Shown here piece by piece: positions 22,001 through 33,286 of a stretch of DNA of 64,000 nt. Positions within the stretch are counted from its first letter, which is position 1. Every line of letters begins with the position of its first letter. Origin of the DNA: Dryomyza anilis (lineage: Eukaryota > Arthropoda > Insecta > Diptera > Dryomyzidae). The notes beneath the pieces were generated by a model. It searched no databases. It was not told the DNA's origin and worked only from the letters and a program-made list of their open reading frames with translations. Position numbers and translations under genes: made by a program. The DNA lies in assembly GCA_951804985.1 (NCBI GenBank), contig OX638130.1:117503593-117567592 (forward strand). Direction: 5' to 3'.

Positions 22001-23691
22001 TCGGCCAGGCCGATTGCGTTCATGTGTTTTTCACATGAGTTGTGTCCCGTTAGAAATCCTGTCCGTTTTTTGCACTACTTTCTACTTAAAGAAAGTAGAA
22101 ACGAGGCCGATCTTTTGGAGAATCTGCCTCGAGCTTGGAGAATCTGCATTTTGTCTCGTTCAGCCATCTGCTCTTGTGTGTGGAGGCGACCCAAGAGCTG
22201 ATGGCAAATTTTCCCGTAGATGCAGATAGTCCAAGCACAGGTTCTGGTCCAAATGGATTATCCTCAGATACAGCACGTGCTAGTTAGTCAGATGTTTCAT
22301 TACCCGAATCTGCTTTATGTCCCGGCACCCAGATCAGTTTTAGTGTATTGTATTTATCAACACAATTAAGACGTGATCTGCATTGACGTACAATTTTGGA
22401 TGTGATGACCGGTTTGTTCAAAGCCATAAAAATAGCTTGAATAACGCTACAAACAGATATAGCTCTGTTCTGCCATCTATTATACGCAATGTAGTCCATA
22501 GCCATAATTATTGCATAAACTTCGGCTTCAAATACCGAGTCATTGTCGCCTAAGGCAAAGTGAAGTCTGCGGTCATCCAGTTCCACAAACACTCCAGCAC
22601 CAGATCCCTGATCGGTTCTGGAGCCATCGGTGAAAATGCGATGTGACCCTATAACTGGCTCACAGTCAGACGTTAGCCAGTCTTGAATGTCAGGTTGGCA
22701 AACCTCAACATTTCATCTTGGTAATATTTCTGTTATCATTGCATCGGAGGGCATCTCCAGTAGACAGGTGTCTAGTGGAGTGTCGAGTGCAATATCAGAG
22801 ATATTCCAAGGAACATTTAAAAGATTGCATTCAGCGCTGGACCAGGTGTAGTGGGAAAAGCACCCGTTACATCCAGACACACGGTTCTCTGAATCTTGGC
22901 AAGACTAGTTGTCACACACTTTCGCGACAGCTTGTTCCACCAGACTACCGATGCATGTGATCTCATCGGTTTTATCATTGCAGTGTACATCCATAAGGTT
23001 TTGCTCGGCGATAGTCCCCATGTCCTCCCAAAAATACCTCTGCATTGCCAGAAGGCATTCAATGCTCGTTAAATTTTATTTTCAACATGTTTTGTCCAAA
23101 GTAATTTAGAATTAAACCCAGATATTTTACTTCGTTAGACAGAGGAATGGTGACAACCTTAAGTACTGGTAGAGATAATCCTGTCATTATTCTTTTCTTA
23201 GTGAAGAGAAAAATGTCTTTCCCAAAAAATATGCTGTCTGGGGTAGTAGCTGTCCGAGACAAAAAGCTATTCATACGCATACCGCCTTTGTCTGCTTGAA
23301 ATCGTTCGAAAAAAAAGTTTCTAAAATTTCCTAACCCTGTCAAAAATGTTGTCTGGGGTGAGAAAGGCTTTAAATTGGAGTTTTCTCAAATACGTTAAGT
23401 AATAGGAAAAAACTGAGTATGCAGTCCAAATACGTACCAACGGATTATATAGAATTGATGTTCATTGGTAAAATCGTATTGGGTAGTAATAGTAATCTTT
23501 CGATCTTTTATCAAATAAAAAATATATTTTTTATATTACAAATAAATAGTATTCTATAAATAGTATCATATATTTTACAGATACTCGGCAAGCCACCCAA
23601 CTATTTTGTGGTACAATACGGAGAAGCCAATTCGAATGAAAACGAAAGCGATGTTAGCGATGATGAGGAGGACGATGATGTGCAGGAATAG
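19059..23691 (+). CDS. MAGE: MAGE domain protein, Nse3 subunit of SMC5/6 complex
   Basis: Five exons by splice sites and frame: 19059-19241, 19306-19483, 19559-19715, 19777-19849 and 23581-23691, giving 233 residues. The product is almost entirely a MAGE homology domain: an N-terminal winged helix (about residues 8-75, with ALRD joined to NYGIMLKDVP) and a second winged helix containing HCIKKLITDTFVKQLYL and YLYSWGFRSKVEF. The tail is acidic (DVSDDEEDDDVQE). Flies have a single MAGE gene. By homology to NSMCE3 it should bind the Nse1 RING protein and Nse4 in the SMC5/6 genome-stability complex in the nucleus. The start is the ATG directly before MDSAYDIEE; the open frame extends upstream without conservation. 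Exon 1 uses a GTGGGT donor, my choice because the junction aligns with the family without gap. The last intron is 3.7 kb and packed with LINE debris. Confidence 0.88.
20097..20221 (+). mobile_element. Short hairpin MITE in MAGE intron 4
   Basis: Left arm ATAATCATGCACAATTTAAA continues with GTCGA; the right arm is the near complement, ending TTTAAATTGTCTATGATTAT. The total is about 125 bp, with an AAAGTCGA core shared with the hairpin at 15326-15469. Non-coding. Confidence 0.6.
20640..21100 (+). mobile_element. 3' end of non-LTR retrotransposon, in MAGE intron 4
   Basis: The plus strand encodes reverse transcriptase C-terminal sequence: RTVYTTNIRPKMEYNSHIWT, then FLDRIQQRAIYLIGD, then after a frame break the RRTIRLWNN block. 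The 3' untranslated part resembles 4650-4735. It is 5'-truncated and frame-damaged, therefore dead. It lies in the same orientation as MAGE. Confidence 0.8.
21850..23345 (-). mobile_element. Non-LTR retrotransposon with RNase H, in MAGE intron 4
   Basis: Reading the minus strand from right to left: reverse transcriptase C-terminal region (VTIPLSNEVKYLGLIL; VWWNKLSRKCVTTSLAKIQR), then an RNase H domain at about 22690-22284 (FTDGSRTDQGSGAGVFVELD; FEAEVYAIIMAMDY; WVPGHKADSGNETSD), then a C-terminal Cys/His knuckle (TTEHYICDCPAFSRIRGQIF). RNase H plus this RT type points to the I/R1/LOA group. The RNase H motif around CSVIQAI has Val where Asp is usual. Frame breaks show it is inactive. Another 3' fragment is at 47105-47470. 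Confidence 0.8.
23278..23365 (-). repeat. Interspersed repeat, short copy
   Basis: CCGCCTTTGTCTGCTTGAAA through CCTGTCAAAAATGTTGTCTG matches 30840-31050 (same orientation) and the reverse complement of 49415-49680. It lies next to the RT fragment, which it may interrupt. Confidence 0.55.
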
Positions 23692-23969
23692 AAAGTACAA
23701 GAAAAAGCAACCCAAGGATATAATGTAATTTCTATTATACAAAAAACAGAAATTAACACAATTTAGTTAACATTAACCACCGCCTACTTGAAACAAGATA
23801 ATTTTTTAATTTATTTTTTAATTACACTAGCTGATAAACATACAAATTAAGCGTTTTCTAATTATAAAAAATGAATTTCTTTTAAATAACACAAAAAACA
23901 GTATGTTCTAATTAGAATTCTTAGTCAAGTTGGTGCAATATGATTTTACAGCATTATTTAGCAATGTTA

Positions 23970-23975
23970 AATAAA
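23970..23975 (+). terminator. Candidate MAGE polyadenylation signal
   Basis: AATAAA about 280 bases after the MAGE stop codon. It is the first canonical hexamer I see downstream on this strand. Confidence 0.4.
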
Positions 23976-24852
23976 ATTTAACATGGCTTATACCAAGCAG
24001 TATTCAAACATGTTGGTCACACAACATGTGCGCTGCCAACATGTTGCATGTTGTGCGCACAACCAAAACTAAGAAGTCCGCCAATGTATTATTGCGATCA
24101 CTGATTTCAGTGATCAGTATTCATCCGAATGCGGCGCTGAGTGAATCGTTGAACGTTTTAAGCGGTACGAAGTACGTTTTATTTTTTTCTGGTGTTGTAT
24201 CTCGTTATTTTTTTTTTGCTTTGTTTGTACTGCTTATATTAGTTTGTTGTATTATTTTGGATGCTGCTAGTGGTGCAAAATTCGCGTACAAGATTCGCGC
24301 AAGTGTTTAAATGCAAATCAAACTAAAAAAAAAATCAAATATAAATTGCAAATTGTTTAGTTAATTGCAATAGCAAAGGAATGCAAATAAATTTTGCAAA
24401 ATTGCAGCATCTGCAATTGATCTTGTCGTCGTCGTTATAAACACAGCAATTTGCAAACGCAATTGAAATTGCTGTCTGGCCTGCCCTCGCTGCCAGTCTG
24501 CAGCAGCAACAACAATCAATGATGGAATAATTGATTAGCTTTTAATAGAGTGTGAAAAGTGTTTATACGCAGATCATATAATAAAAATCATCCATAAACA
24601 TTTATAATGAATTGCAGCATTGCTGCTGTTGTTGGTTTGCGCAGCAGTTTTCGAGATACTCGAGACAAACAGACGACGTGAATTTCATAAATTTGTGGTT
24701 TTTATATATTTTTATTTATTTATTTTCATTGTATTTGGATTTTGTGTCTTCTGCCGCCGGTTGCTTATGATGATGCAGTGTAACGCGTCGCTTGATTGCG
24801 CTATTAATCAATCTTCAGTTGAGTTGTTTAGTAGTCGCTTAAGTGTCGCTGT

Positions 24853-24880
24853 GGATGATGATGATGATGATGATGATGAT
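24853..24880 (+). repeat. (GAT)n microsatellite
   Basis: Nine consecutive GAT-type triplets; encodes only a poly-Asp stretch in one frame. Confidence 0.9.
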
Positions 24881-26129
24881 GGGATGATGGCGCTGCTGGG
24901 ACTTACTGCTTTATGTTGTTGCCTGCGTTGTTTATGCTGTCCATAGCATATTCTATGCGGACTGACCATACGCTATATGCAGCCATGTGTTGCTGTTGCC
25001 GCGTGTAGCGTATAGCACCATCCATCCATCTATCCATCCATCGCGCTTCCATGAGCAAGTGTGAATTGTGTGATGAGTTTTGTCTTGATTTTATTTTTTT
25101 TTTGTTGTTCTTTTTGTTTTTATTATTATTTATTGTTGTTGCTGCTGCTGTTACTTGCTGCTGTTTCTGCTGTCGTTGCGCTGCCTCTCGTCTGCCTGTT
25201 CGATCTTTATCTTTGTTGGTTTTGCGTCGTCGCATTGTCCACTTTAACGTACTATACTATGTACCGCATACCGCAACGTCCTACTGTGCTGTTCAGTGTT
25301 GATCACAGCAGCAGCAGCAACAACAAACATTTGTAGCAACAACAACAAACATTCGAAGAGCAACAGAAGAGCAAACGTACTATGTCGGACAGTCGCATGT
25401 TTCTCGTTGTGTCGGTGCGACGAACGTGCTGCCAACCAACTAACCAGTTAGCCGGCCGGCCGGTAATTATTTCTTATTAGCTGTACACTGTGAAAAATTG
25501 TGCATTTGCATTTTAAAACATAAATTATGTGTCATGTTCCGGCTTTCGATCGAATTACAATTGAATTTCATTTAAAAATTGTAAACAAACTGTTTTAAAT
25601 TCGATGTCAAAATACAAAAAATATTTTTCAAACTAATGTCGATTTGCATGGCAAGTTTTTAGTTGTTTCCCCAAAAATTCAGTACTTGCACGTACCATGG
25701 ACATCATTTTAGATTGTTTAATAAGTGTTCTGAATAATATACATTGACTTTGCATTTTGTCATTTTGTTTGTTTATTATGTTTATGTTTTAAATTATATT
25801 CTATTATATATAATTATTGTGCCTAAAATAATATAGAATCATTAAAAAAACGGAGATTTTATAGCCTTTAGTGAATACGTGATAAATCCAAAACGTTTAA
25901 TTCAAAAAATTATGTGTAGTGTGTGTGAGAAACTGAATTCAAAACGAGGACAAAATTTAAAAACTCAGGAGCAACAACTAAAATAGCAGTTTTTTCTCTA
26001 TGGATCTTTTATTTTAACTATGGATCTGCTAAAATAGAGCAACAATTTATGTGCCATGGAGATCGACAAATTTCAAATCGATCAAGTCAAAGCAAATAGA
26101 TGGAATTCATAGAAAAACAACCCAAGAAA

Positions 26130-26440
26130 CAAAACGTACCGTATACGTACGGTTAACGGTACAGCATATACGGAATCAGATTCCGTAAACGTATACGGTA
26201 CAGTGAACGGATAAAACGTGACATCAAAAACGGTGTTCGAAACCGTTTTTCATACAGTAAATACGGACCGTATTTTTAAAATAAAACGGAGTGACCTCCG
26301 TAGTCTACGTAACGTTTCAGTGTCGTATACGGTCCGTATTTTTGTTTTAAAACGGAGTGGACTCCGTTGAGTGCATTGAAAAACGTACCGTATGCCGTAT
26401 TTTTTTAAAAATACGGATTGTCATATTTTACGATTTACTG
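26130..26440 (+). repeat. ACGG/CCGTA-rich repeat block, second locus
   Basis: Dense in CCGTATACG, ACGGTACAG, TACGGACCGTATTTTT and AAAACGGAGTGGACTCCGT, with many short palindromes. Related in vocabulary to 6560-7585, but I cannot align the two throughout. Two sub-blocks around 26265 and 26328 repeat CGGTCCGTATTTTT...AAAACGGAGTG. Confidence 0.6.
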
Positions 26441-26917
26441 CTAATTCTAATTGACGTAGTCAGTACCATAAGTTTTAATTTTTAATACATTTATTTGTAA
26501 TTAAAATATATGATTTTTAAACAAATAAAGACAAATACAAAAAAGAATTGAAATAAAAATACATAAAATTCAATCTTCCCACAAAAATTCCCACAAATAA
26601 AATTATTTTCAAATCTTGATTTGATACGAACTAAAATTGAAACATGAACAATAGAAAAACGTAATTAAAACGATTGTGATTTGTGATTCCGTTTGCTTAC
26701 GGAGCTACGTTAAAATGTTTCTTGGGAAATTTTTGTACTGAAAAATTGAATTCAAAACTGTTCGACTACAAATTTTAGATGAGATTTGATTGGAATTCGA
26801 TCGAAAGCCGGAACATGAAGGTAAAACCAAGAATTGAAAGTGAAATGAGCAACAATATATAACAAAATAACAAAAATATAAAGTAATTTAAAAAGTGGGA
26901 ATATCATTTAAAAGATT

Positions 26918-27118
26918 ATATCGTCGTTGTAGAACGAAAAGTCACCAAATTTATTATTATGACAAACTTAAATTTCGAGTTTCTTCATTAATATTATAAA
27001 AAGTAATTGATGCATTTTTAATGTTGAAATACCAATTGATAGATTTTCCTTTTCTTATAATGTGGTAAAAAAATTGAGATCATCGATTAAAAATTAACAA
27101 ATATATAAACGACGATAT
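26918..27118 (-). mobile_element. ATATCGTCGT MITE, copy 2
   Basis: Begins ATATCGTCGTTGTAGAACG at 26918 and ends AACGACGATAT at 27118. The interior (ATGCATTTTTAATGTTGAAAT, GAGATCATCGATTAAAAATT) is reverse complementary to that of the copies at 46853 and 62504, hence the minus orientation. The right terminal repeat is shortened to the last 11 bp. Confidence 0.8.
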
Positions 27119-28014
27119 AGTATTTTATCAATTACACTACCCAACACGATATGTCCCATAAAGTTAGGGTTTGGGCATCGTTTGTCTGGTTGGGATATTA
27201 AGCTGGTTCTTATTTTGACTGCATACTCAGTTTTTTTTTCTATACCGTAACATTTATGAGAAAATTGCAATCGTATTTTTAAACCATTCCTCGCCACTAT
27301 TTAGAATAAAATGAAATAGTGTTTTAGAAAAAGCCATATTAGAAAGTAGATCTATTATGCCATACATTTTTAAAATGTAGTTGGTGAGTTTTACTACAAC
27401 GACGAATTATCTACATTTTTGAAGTAGAAATAACCATTTTTTGCCATGCTCAAAGCCGAAAAGTTTTTAATTATTTTTGATAAGATTTTAAGCACCATCA
27501 AATGTTTGTCAATTTAAGTGGTTAATATTCTAAAAAGCTGGCTTTTAATGTTTGATAAGGAATCACCTATTTGGCATCATGCCAATGTTTGTTATATCAG
27601 CATCAACATTTGTAAACAAAAGATTTGAGTTTGTTTTACTTTAAAACTTGTGTGTGAAAAAAGATTTCAACAAATTGAACTCAAAATTAAAAAATCAAAT
27701 CAAAAATTCAATGATTGAATTGACAGCCCTGTAATTTGGTATATCTACGGGCTAAATCAGAACAACAACAAGAATTGGTAAACCTTTGCAATACGTTTAA
27801 TACCCAATGAACTCACAGTCAAGGTGACTTCTTATCATTTGACTTCTATAACCCGAATATGGAGTAAATAATACGAATTTTGCCAAATTCAAATAAAATG
27901 CAACATTTTCAAGAAGATTGCAAAGCAGCCAGTCAAATCTCCAGTTTAGTTGAATGGGTCTTGCGGTGAAGGAGGACAAAACGTCGCGAGTGGAAATTTA
28001 GTTCAGAATGCGTT

Positions 28015-28610
28015 CCTTTTCCGATCAGCCAGCCAGATTTCAAATCAGGCAATGATCAGGGGGGTTTTCATCAGTGCCTGATTCAAAACGTGACGCTATT
28101 CGAAGTTGCTATCCTGATCAGGTGGCCTGATCAGACTTTTTAATCTTACCCTTATCCTAACCCTTTATAATTCAATGTATATTTAAATTCTTCTTAAACT
28201 GCTTTTATCAACTGCTTTTACCTTTCAAACAATAAATAGTTTTGCGAACTAAGTTATCTCAATAACTTGCAATTACAAAAAGTCTACGTTTTGAGTCTAA
28301 ATAAGATATTTAAAATTTTTAAAAATATTGAAAATTTGTATTTCTTTTGCGTTTGAGTTTTAGATATATTTATTAGAATATTTCATTGTCCAATCAGGTT
28401 TTTTCATAAGTGTTACATTAGTTTTTATCAAGTAAACTTTAGATCAGTATTTTTTATGAAGGTTAGATCAGGTTGCCATACGTGGATTTTAAATTAGGAT
28501 TGCCTTAGTCGACCCTGATCAGTATCATATCATTTCAGTATCATATCATTTCAAATGACCTTTGGTAGGGATGGGTTATCGTATTCTGGCTAATTTAACC
28601 TATTTCCACT
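28015..28610 (-). repeat. TGATCAGG-rich interspersed element, copy 2
   Basis: Inverted counterpart of 3660-4315. Shared landmarks are TTTCAAATCAGGCAATGATC, CATCAGTGCCTGATTCAAAA, GTCGACCCTGATC and GGTAGGGATG. It is diverged and non-coding. Confidence 0.65.
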
Positions 28611-29795
28611 CGGGGTAGTAACCGGTAACGACGACTTCTTGAAAGATATTGACACCTACAATTTCGATTTCCGCCTTATGCTCCGAATAGGAGAGACAAG
28701 AGATACGAAATGTCTCTCCTTTTCGGATAATGATATTGTATATGATGTTGCAATGTACAACTTTGTACTTTATTTCGGAAGAACCCGCAAGAACAACTCA
28801 ATAATATTAATCACTTCGACCTTATTCTAATTTGTAAGAAAATCCCTTTTTTGCTACACCGAGAAGTCTTACTAATGGCAGGTTCAAATACATTTGTGTT
28901 AAATTAAAGCCACTACTTACTCTCAGTGTACGTTGTAGCACAACCATGATAAAGTATGGTCAAGCGACACTATTTCAACACATCGTCTTCTTCGTTTTTT
29001 GATTTTTTTTTTTTTTTGTTGCGTATAATGTTTGCAGAAAAGCCAATGGCGCGTTAATTTCTTATAGAAGACTTGCTGTGCGTTGTGATCAAGGATTTTC
29101 AAGCTTCCTGTCAACTTTTGTACTTTATTAACCAACAACAGCAGGGACTGGGCTGCCAATTGAGCACCACCTTACAGCTTGCTCCACTTCACAAAGTTTT
29201 GCTTGTGCGCGCTGCGCTGCTCAACACTTGCTACGATCGTGCTGTGCTGCTCAACAAAACTAACAAAACAAAAACAACAAAACCTTTGTGAAAGGTTGCC
29301 TTAAAGTCAACTTTTTTTGTTTTTTGTTTTTGCGTTCTCACCTCTGTCGTTTTATGCTTGGCCATATAATTCAATCTGAAAGATACTTTATTATGGGCTC
29401 GTTGTGTGTAGCGTCGTTAATGGAAACATGGGCTGTCCGACTGTCGGTCTGTATGTCTGTAGGTTTGGCTGTCTCTCTGTCTGTCTGTATGTCTCGCTGT
29501 CTTCAACGTCGTTATTAAACTGAAGGTGTTATTTGATGTGCTTGATTGTGCATTTCCTTCTTGACTTTAAACACTGTTCGGTTTTGCGATTAGTGAAAAA
29601 AAAAGGTTCTGCAGAAGAGCAGAGATACTCAGTGCATTTGTATCTGTGTAACTAGCTGTAGGTGTACGAGGTTCACAGATTCTTTTATTTTTTATTATTT
29701 CATTTTTTTATTTGTACATCTACTCGGTCGGTCTCCTGCCTGTCTGTCTGTATCCTCGCCAACCAGAGTCTGCTCGTAGTGTCGTTCGAATGAAT

Positions 29796-29986
29796 TCAGT
29801 ATCGACTGTTGTGTCTGTTCGTGCAAACGGAGGCTTTCGTATCCGGCGGATTACAAGGTGTGAGAAAAACAATAATCGTAAAGTGTTAACAAATCGTTCG
29901 GCTGCTGTTCGGTTGCTGTGGATTGCTGTGGATTGCTGTTAATTAATGGTATCGCCGAATCGCACAGCAATCGGTGTGTTTAATAA
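29796..29986 (+). promoter_or_regulatory. Possible promoter and 5' UTR exon of shifted
   Basis: TCAGT at 29796-29800 fits the arthropod initiator. The following 186 bases are of unusually high complexity for this region, stop-rich, and end at ATAA|GTGAGC, a good splice donor at 29987. shifted exon 2 has an acceptor at 36222 only six bases before its ATG, so an upstream untranslated exon must exist, and this is the best candidate I see. The resulting intron would be about 6.2 kb. It is unproven. Confidence 0.25.
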
Positions 29987-30839
29987 GTGAGCTCAATTTT
30001 TAAAAATGAAACTTTTTTAACTAGTTTCTAATGAATTGCCAATCAAAATCGTGAATTGAAATAAAATAAATAAATAATATTGCATATTTTGAATGTGTTT
30101 TACATTGGAAACAAAGGGAGTTTGTTAAAATAATTACGCTTCTGTAGTGCTTATCAGAATTTGTTCGTTGATAGTTTGCTGGAACAATAATTAAATTTCT
30201 CAACAGATGACTTTTTTTAGTTTATTGTGTTAGGGAGACGTCATTTTAATTGAATTTTGGAATTGTCGATTTTGGTGCCAAAGCGCGAACTTTGTGGTCT
30301 TTGCGGGTCCATTTTCCATATTCGGATTTCGTTGAAAATTCTCTTCTCTTTTCTTATCAAATAGAGATTTTTTTCGATTTGAAATTATGACAATTCATTG
30401 CCAGTCTAATGATCATGGCCAGATCATATTTTTCGTACAACTGGTTGGGTCCCATAGTACATTCTCAACTAGGGTAATCGAGAGTTTTTAAGTTAAGCTT
30501 CAATATTATTTTATCAAAAATGTTATCTTTTAAAATGTTTTTGAGGTGGAATCTAAAAATTAACCTTGGTTTATTTTCTGATGTTTCTCAATAAATTTCG
30601 GTTCTAACGTTTGCTTTTGTTTAGAACAACTATCGTTTATCAAAAAAATTACAAATTTGCAGGTAGACTCGACAGTTTGTGGTTTTTAGAACCGAAATAT
30701 TTTGGGGTCATCATCAAATAAATCAAGTTTATTTTTAATGTGGACAGAAAACATGTTTTTATTATTTTTGTATAGAACGTGAGACGGTCGAGAATATAGT
30801 ACAAACTCAGATATTAATCTGACAGTATTACCCGAGACA

Positions 30840-31050
30840 AAATGTCTGCATTTTTTAGGAATATTTTGGACATATTTCCGGCAATGTTTGTGGTAAATGT
30901 TTGTGTAATTTTAATGGCAGATTCATGGCATATTTGGGGAACAGGCAGAAAACAGACAGCTTGTGATACAAAATCCTCTTTGTCTGTTTGAAATGAGTCA
31001 AAAAATGTTTCAAAACTTGTTTGACCCTGCCAACAATTTTGTCTGTGTTA
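30840..31050 (-). repeat. Interspersed repeat, copy in shifted upstream region
   Basis: Contains TTTTTTAGGAATATTTTGGACA, GGCAGAAAACAGACAGCTTGTGATAC-type and CTTTGTCTGTTTGAAATGAG sequences, matching the reverse complement of 49415-49680 and part of 23278-23365. The 76-codon frame on the minus strand is repeat-derived and also appears in degraded form at the other locus, without a known domain. Confidence 0.65.
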
Positions 31051-31159
31051 ATATAATTTATTTTTCGGTTATTATTCAATCTCACAAAAGTTGAATTTTA
31101 GCAACTTTAATAAGTAAGAAAGCAATAACACTACACCACATCAATCATCGAGTTTTTCT

Positions 31160-31260
31160 ATATATTCGGTCAGATCCATCAAACTATCATTGGGTTCATT
31201 TCAAAATATTAACTGAAATATTCTTAATAGAATACAAAAGAAATAAGATATAAAAATAGT
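31160..31260 (+). repeat. Fragment of the palindromic element found at 62400-63690
   Basis: TTTCAAAATATTAACTGAAATATTCTTAATAGAATACAAAAGAAAT corresponds to the right arm at about 63440-63530 and, reversed, to 62780-62850. Only about 100 bp is present. Confidence 0.55.
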
Positions 31261-32370
31261 ATTGGCCACCTATAAAGAAGGTTATCGCCGCGCTTTGGCA
31301 TAAGAACAGCAAAGTATTTTTATTATTTACGTATATTGGGAATTTCTGATTAAAATGGCGTATAATTCTTCAATATTAAAAAAATAATCACCATAACTTT
31401 GGTAGGTGAATCTTGAATGTTGATGTGCAAAATAATATTAGAGCTACCGAAAGTGGTTCAAATCCATATATTTTTAAGTTACTTAATTTAGGGCTTGTAT
31501 TTGTGAGATTAATTGAAACAAAATTTAAAAATATTTTATATATTTTGTGTTGATTTGATTGAATATTCCTACAATACGTTGTTCTAGTAAAATCCGAAAA
31601 ATCTTTAAAAATGTATACTGGCTAATATAAGGATTAAAAAAATATTCAACATTTTTAAGGATATTGTCGTGTTGCCTTACTAAAATATTAATTAAGATTA
31701 TGCAACAAAAAAAAATATTTTAGTCCTAGCTAAAATTAAAAATATATCAAAATTCATTTGCTTGAATTTGACTTATGATTTGAGTAACCTATTCTGTGGC
31801 AATCATCAAAGTAAATAAAAGTCTTAGTAAGCAGATCGATAGATTAAAAAGTAGAGATCAATTCATAGAAAACTTTTTCCGGTTAGAAGATCAGAAATAA
31901 CTCGTAAAATATTAAAAAAATCACAAGTTTTTTGAATATCAGATCGAGAAATTTTTTGTACTGTGTATTCAATCAATTTATACGATAAACACCATCTTAT
32001 AAACATTTTACAATACTGACCATTAAAACCTAATTGAAGCTTCGATTTTTAATATATTTGGTTTCGGTTTTATGTTTTGTAATAAAACGGTTTTGATTTA
32101 TCGGTTCCCAGTTGAATTTTAGAATTATTTATTGATGTTAAAAATTGGTCATATGTTAAAATATTTTAAAAGAATTAAGTACATTCTTTACGTAGTTTTA
32201 ATAAAAATACAACAATTGTCCCAATTACTTTTATACATTAAGAAATCAAACTGTTTATGATAGTCTTGCTGCAACTATCAGTTTCAATTTATGCCTTCTA
32301 ACTAATATTCAAACATCCCAAAAGTTTAACAAACATTCAGCAAAACTCTTAGTATTTTTTTAAATATGAC

Positions 32371-33286
32371 ATATCGTCCTCGTTCAGTTAAAAGTCGTTA
32401 AGTCCATTTTTCGAAAATATCGAGATAAGTATGCCACTATAATAAAAAAGAATTCATCTTTACGTTGGAAAAGTCCTCGGAGTCCAACATCTTACCAAAC
32501 CGAATATATAAAAAATGAAAAATCACTAACTCCAAATATTTAAAAAATTCAGTTCAGTGAAAAGTACTCAAGTCCACAATTAGCCCTTAAAAAGGGACCG
32601 ATCAAATTTATTTTGGACTTAAACTATAGAAGAAGATCTACATGGACATTCCTTATCAAAAAATACTATAATATTACAATACGTGGCATAAAAACTTTTT
32701 TATAAAGGTCTTAGTGATTTTTCACTGAACGGCAATCGTCAAAATCAGAATAAAACCGTGCTGAGTCCACTAAAATGGTCGGATTTCAACGATTTTTTGA
32801 TTAAATTATAGATATTTTGCAGTTCTTTCATCTCCAATTCAAACTAAATTCAGATACAATTATTTAGGTAAACTGGAGCACTGTTACTGTTTATATGGGA
32901 CTTAGTTACTTTTCATAGTACGGCAATTGTCAATATATGATTAAATCGGTGCCGAGTCCACAAAAATGGTCGGATTTCAACGATTTTCGGATTAAATAAT
33001 AGATATTATGCAGTTTTTTCATCTCTAATTTAAACTGGAATCAGATACAATTATTTGGATAAACTGGAGCACTGAACGATAAAGAAAAGAAGCCAATAAC
33101 GGTAATGTGTTTTGTCCAAATTATATTTTTTTGCAGTTTGTTGCGGAATGTTTTGTTTATACTACAAGCTAAGCACTATTAGAATCCAAAAATATTCTGA
33201 TTTTTACGGTATTCATATCTTTAAAAGCATTTATCTCAATACTCAATTTTTGAACTTAGTGACTTTTCACTGAACGACGACGATAT
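32371..33286 (+). mobile_element. 0.9-kb TIR element related to the ATATCGTCGT MITEs
   Basis: The left end ATATCGTCCTCGTTCAGT continues with TAAAAGTCGTTAAGTCCA. The right end is TGAACTTAGTGACTTTTCAC followed by TGAACGACGACGATAT, its near inverted complement. The termini match the MITE consensus ATATCGTCGTTGTAGAACGAAAAGTCACC in spacing and most bases. The interior of about 850 bp includes an imperfect direct duplication: a unit with AATGGTCGGATTTCAACGATTTT through AAACTGGAGCACTG at about 32775-32885 and 32966-33075. I find no transposase frame, so it is non-autonomous. Confidence 0.75.

Larger units (their letters stand above)
24000..29590. other. Intergenic, between MAGE and shifted
   Basis: No supported protein gene. 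24000-25450 is a richer, low-complexity island: (GAT)n at 24853-24880, CTG/TTG and CAG/CAA runs, CCATCCATC near 25020. It looks like fly promoter or untranslated exon sequence. Short Leu/Val- or Gln/Lys-rich frames on both strands come from these repeats. 25500-28000 is AT-rich with an ACGG-rich block and one MITE. 28640-28830 is an isolated 63-codon frame without recognisable homology. 29000-29520 contains (TCTG)n near 29450-29500. Confidence 0.4.

Noticed and set aside
24026..25435. Small hydrophobic or Gln-rich proteins in the 24-25.4 kb island
   Set aside because: Frames derive from trinucleotide repeats and overlap on both strands; nothing recognisable.
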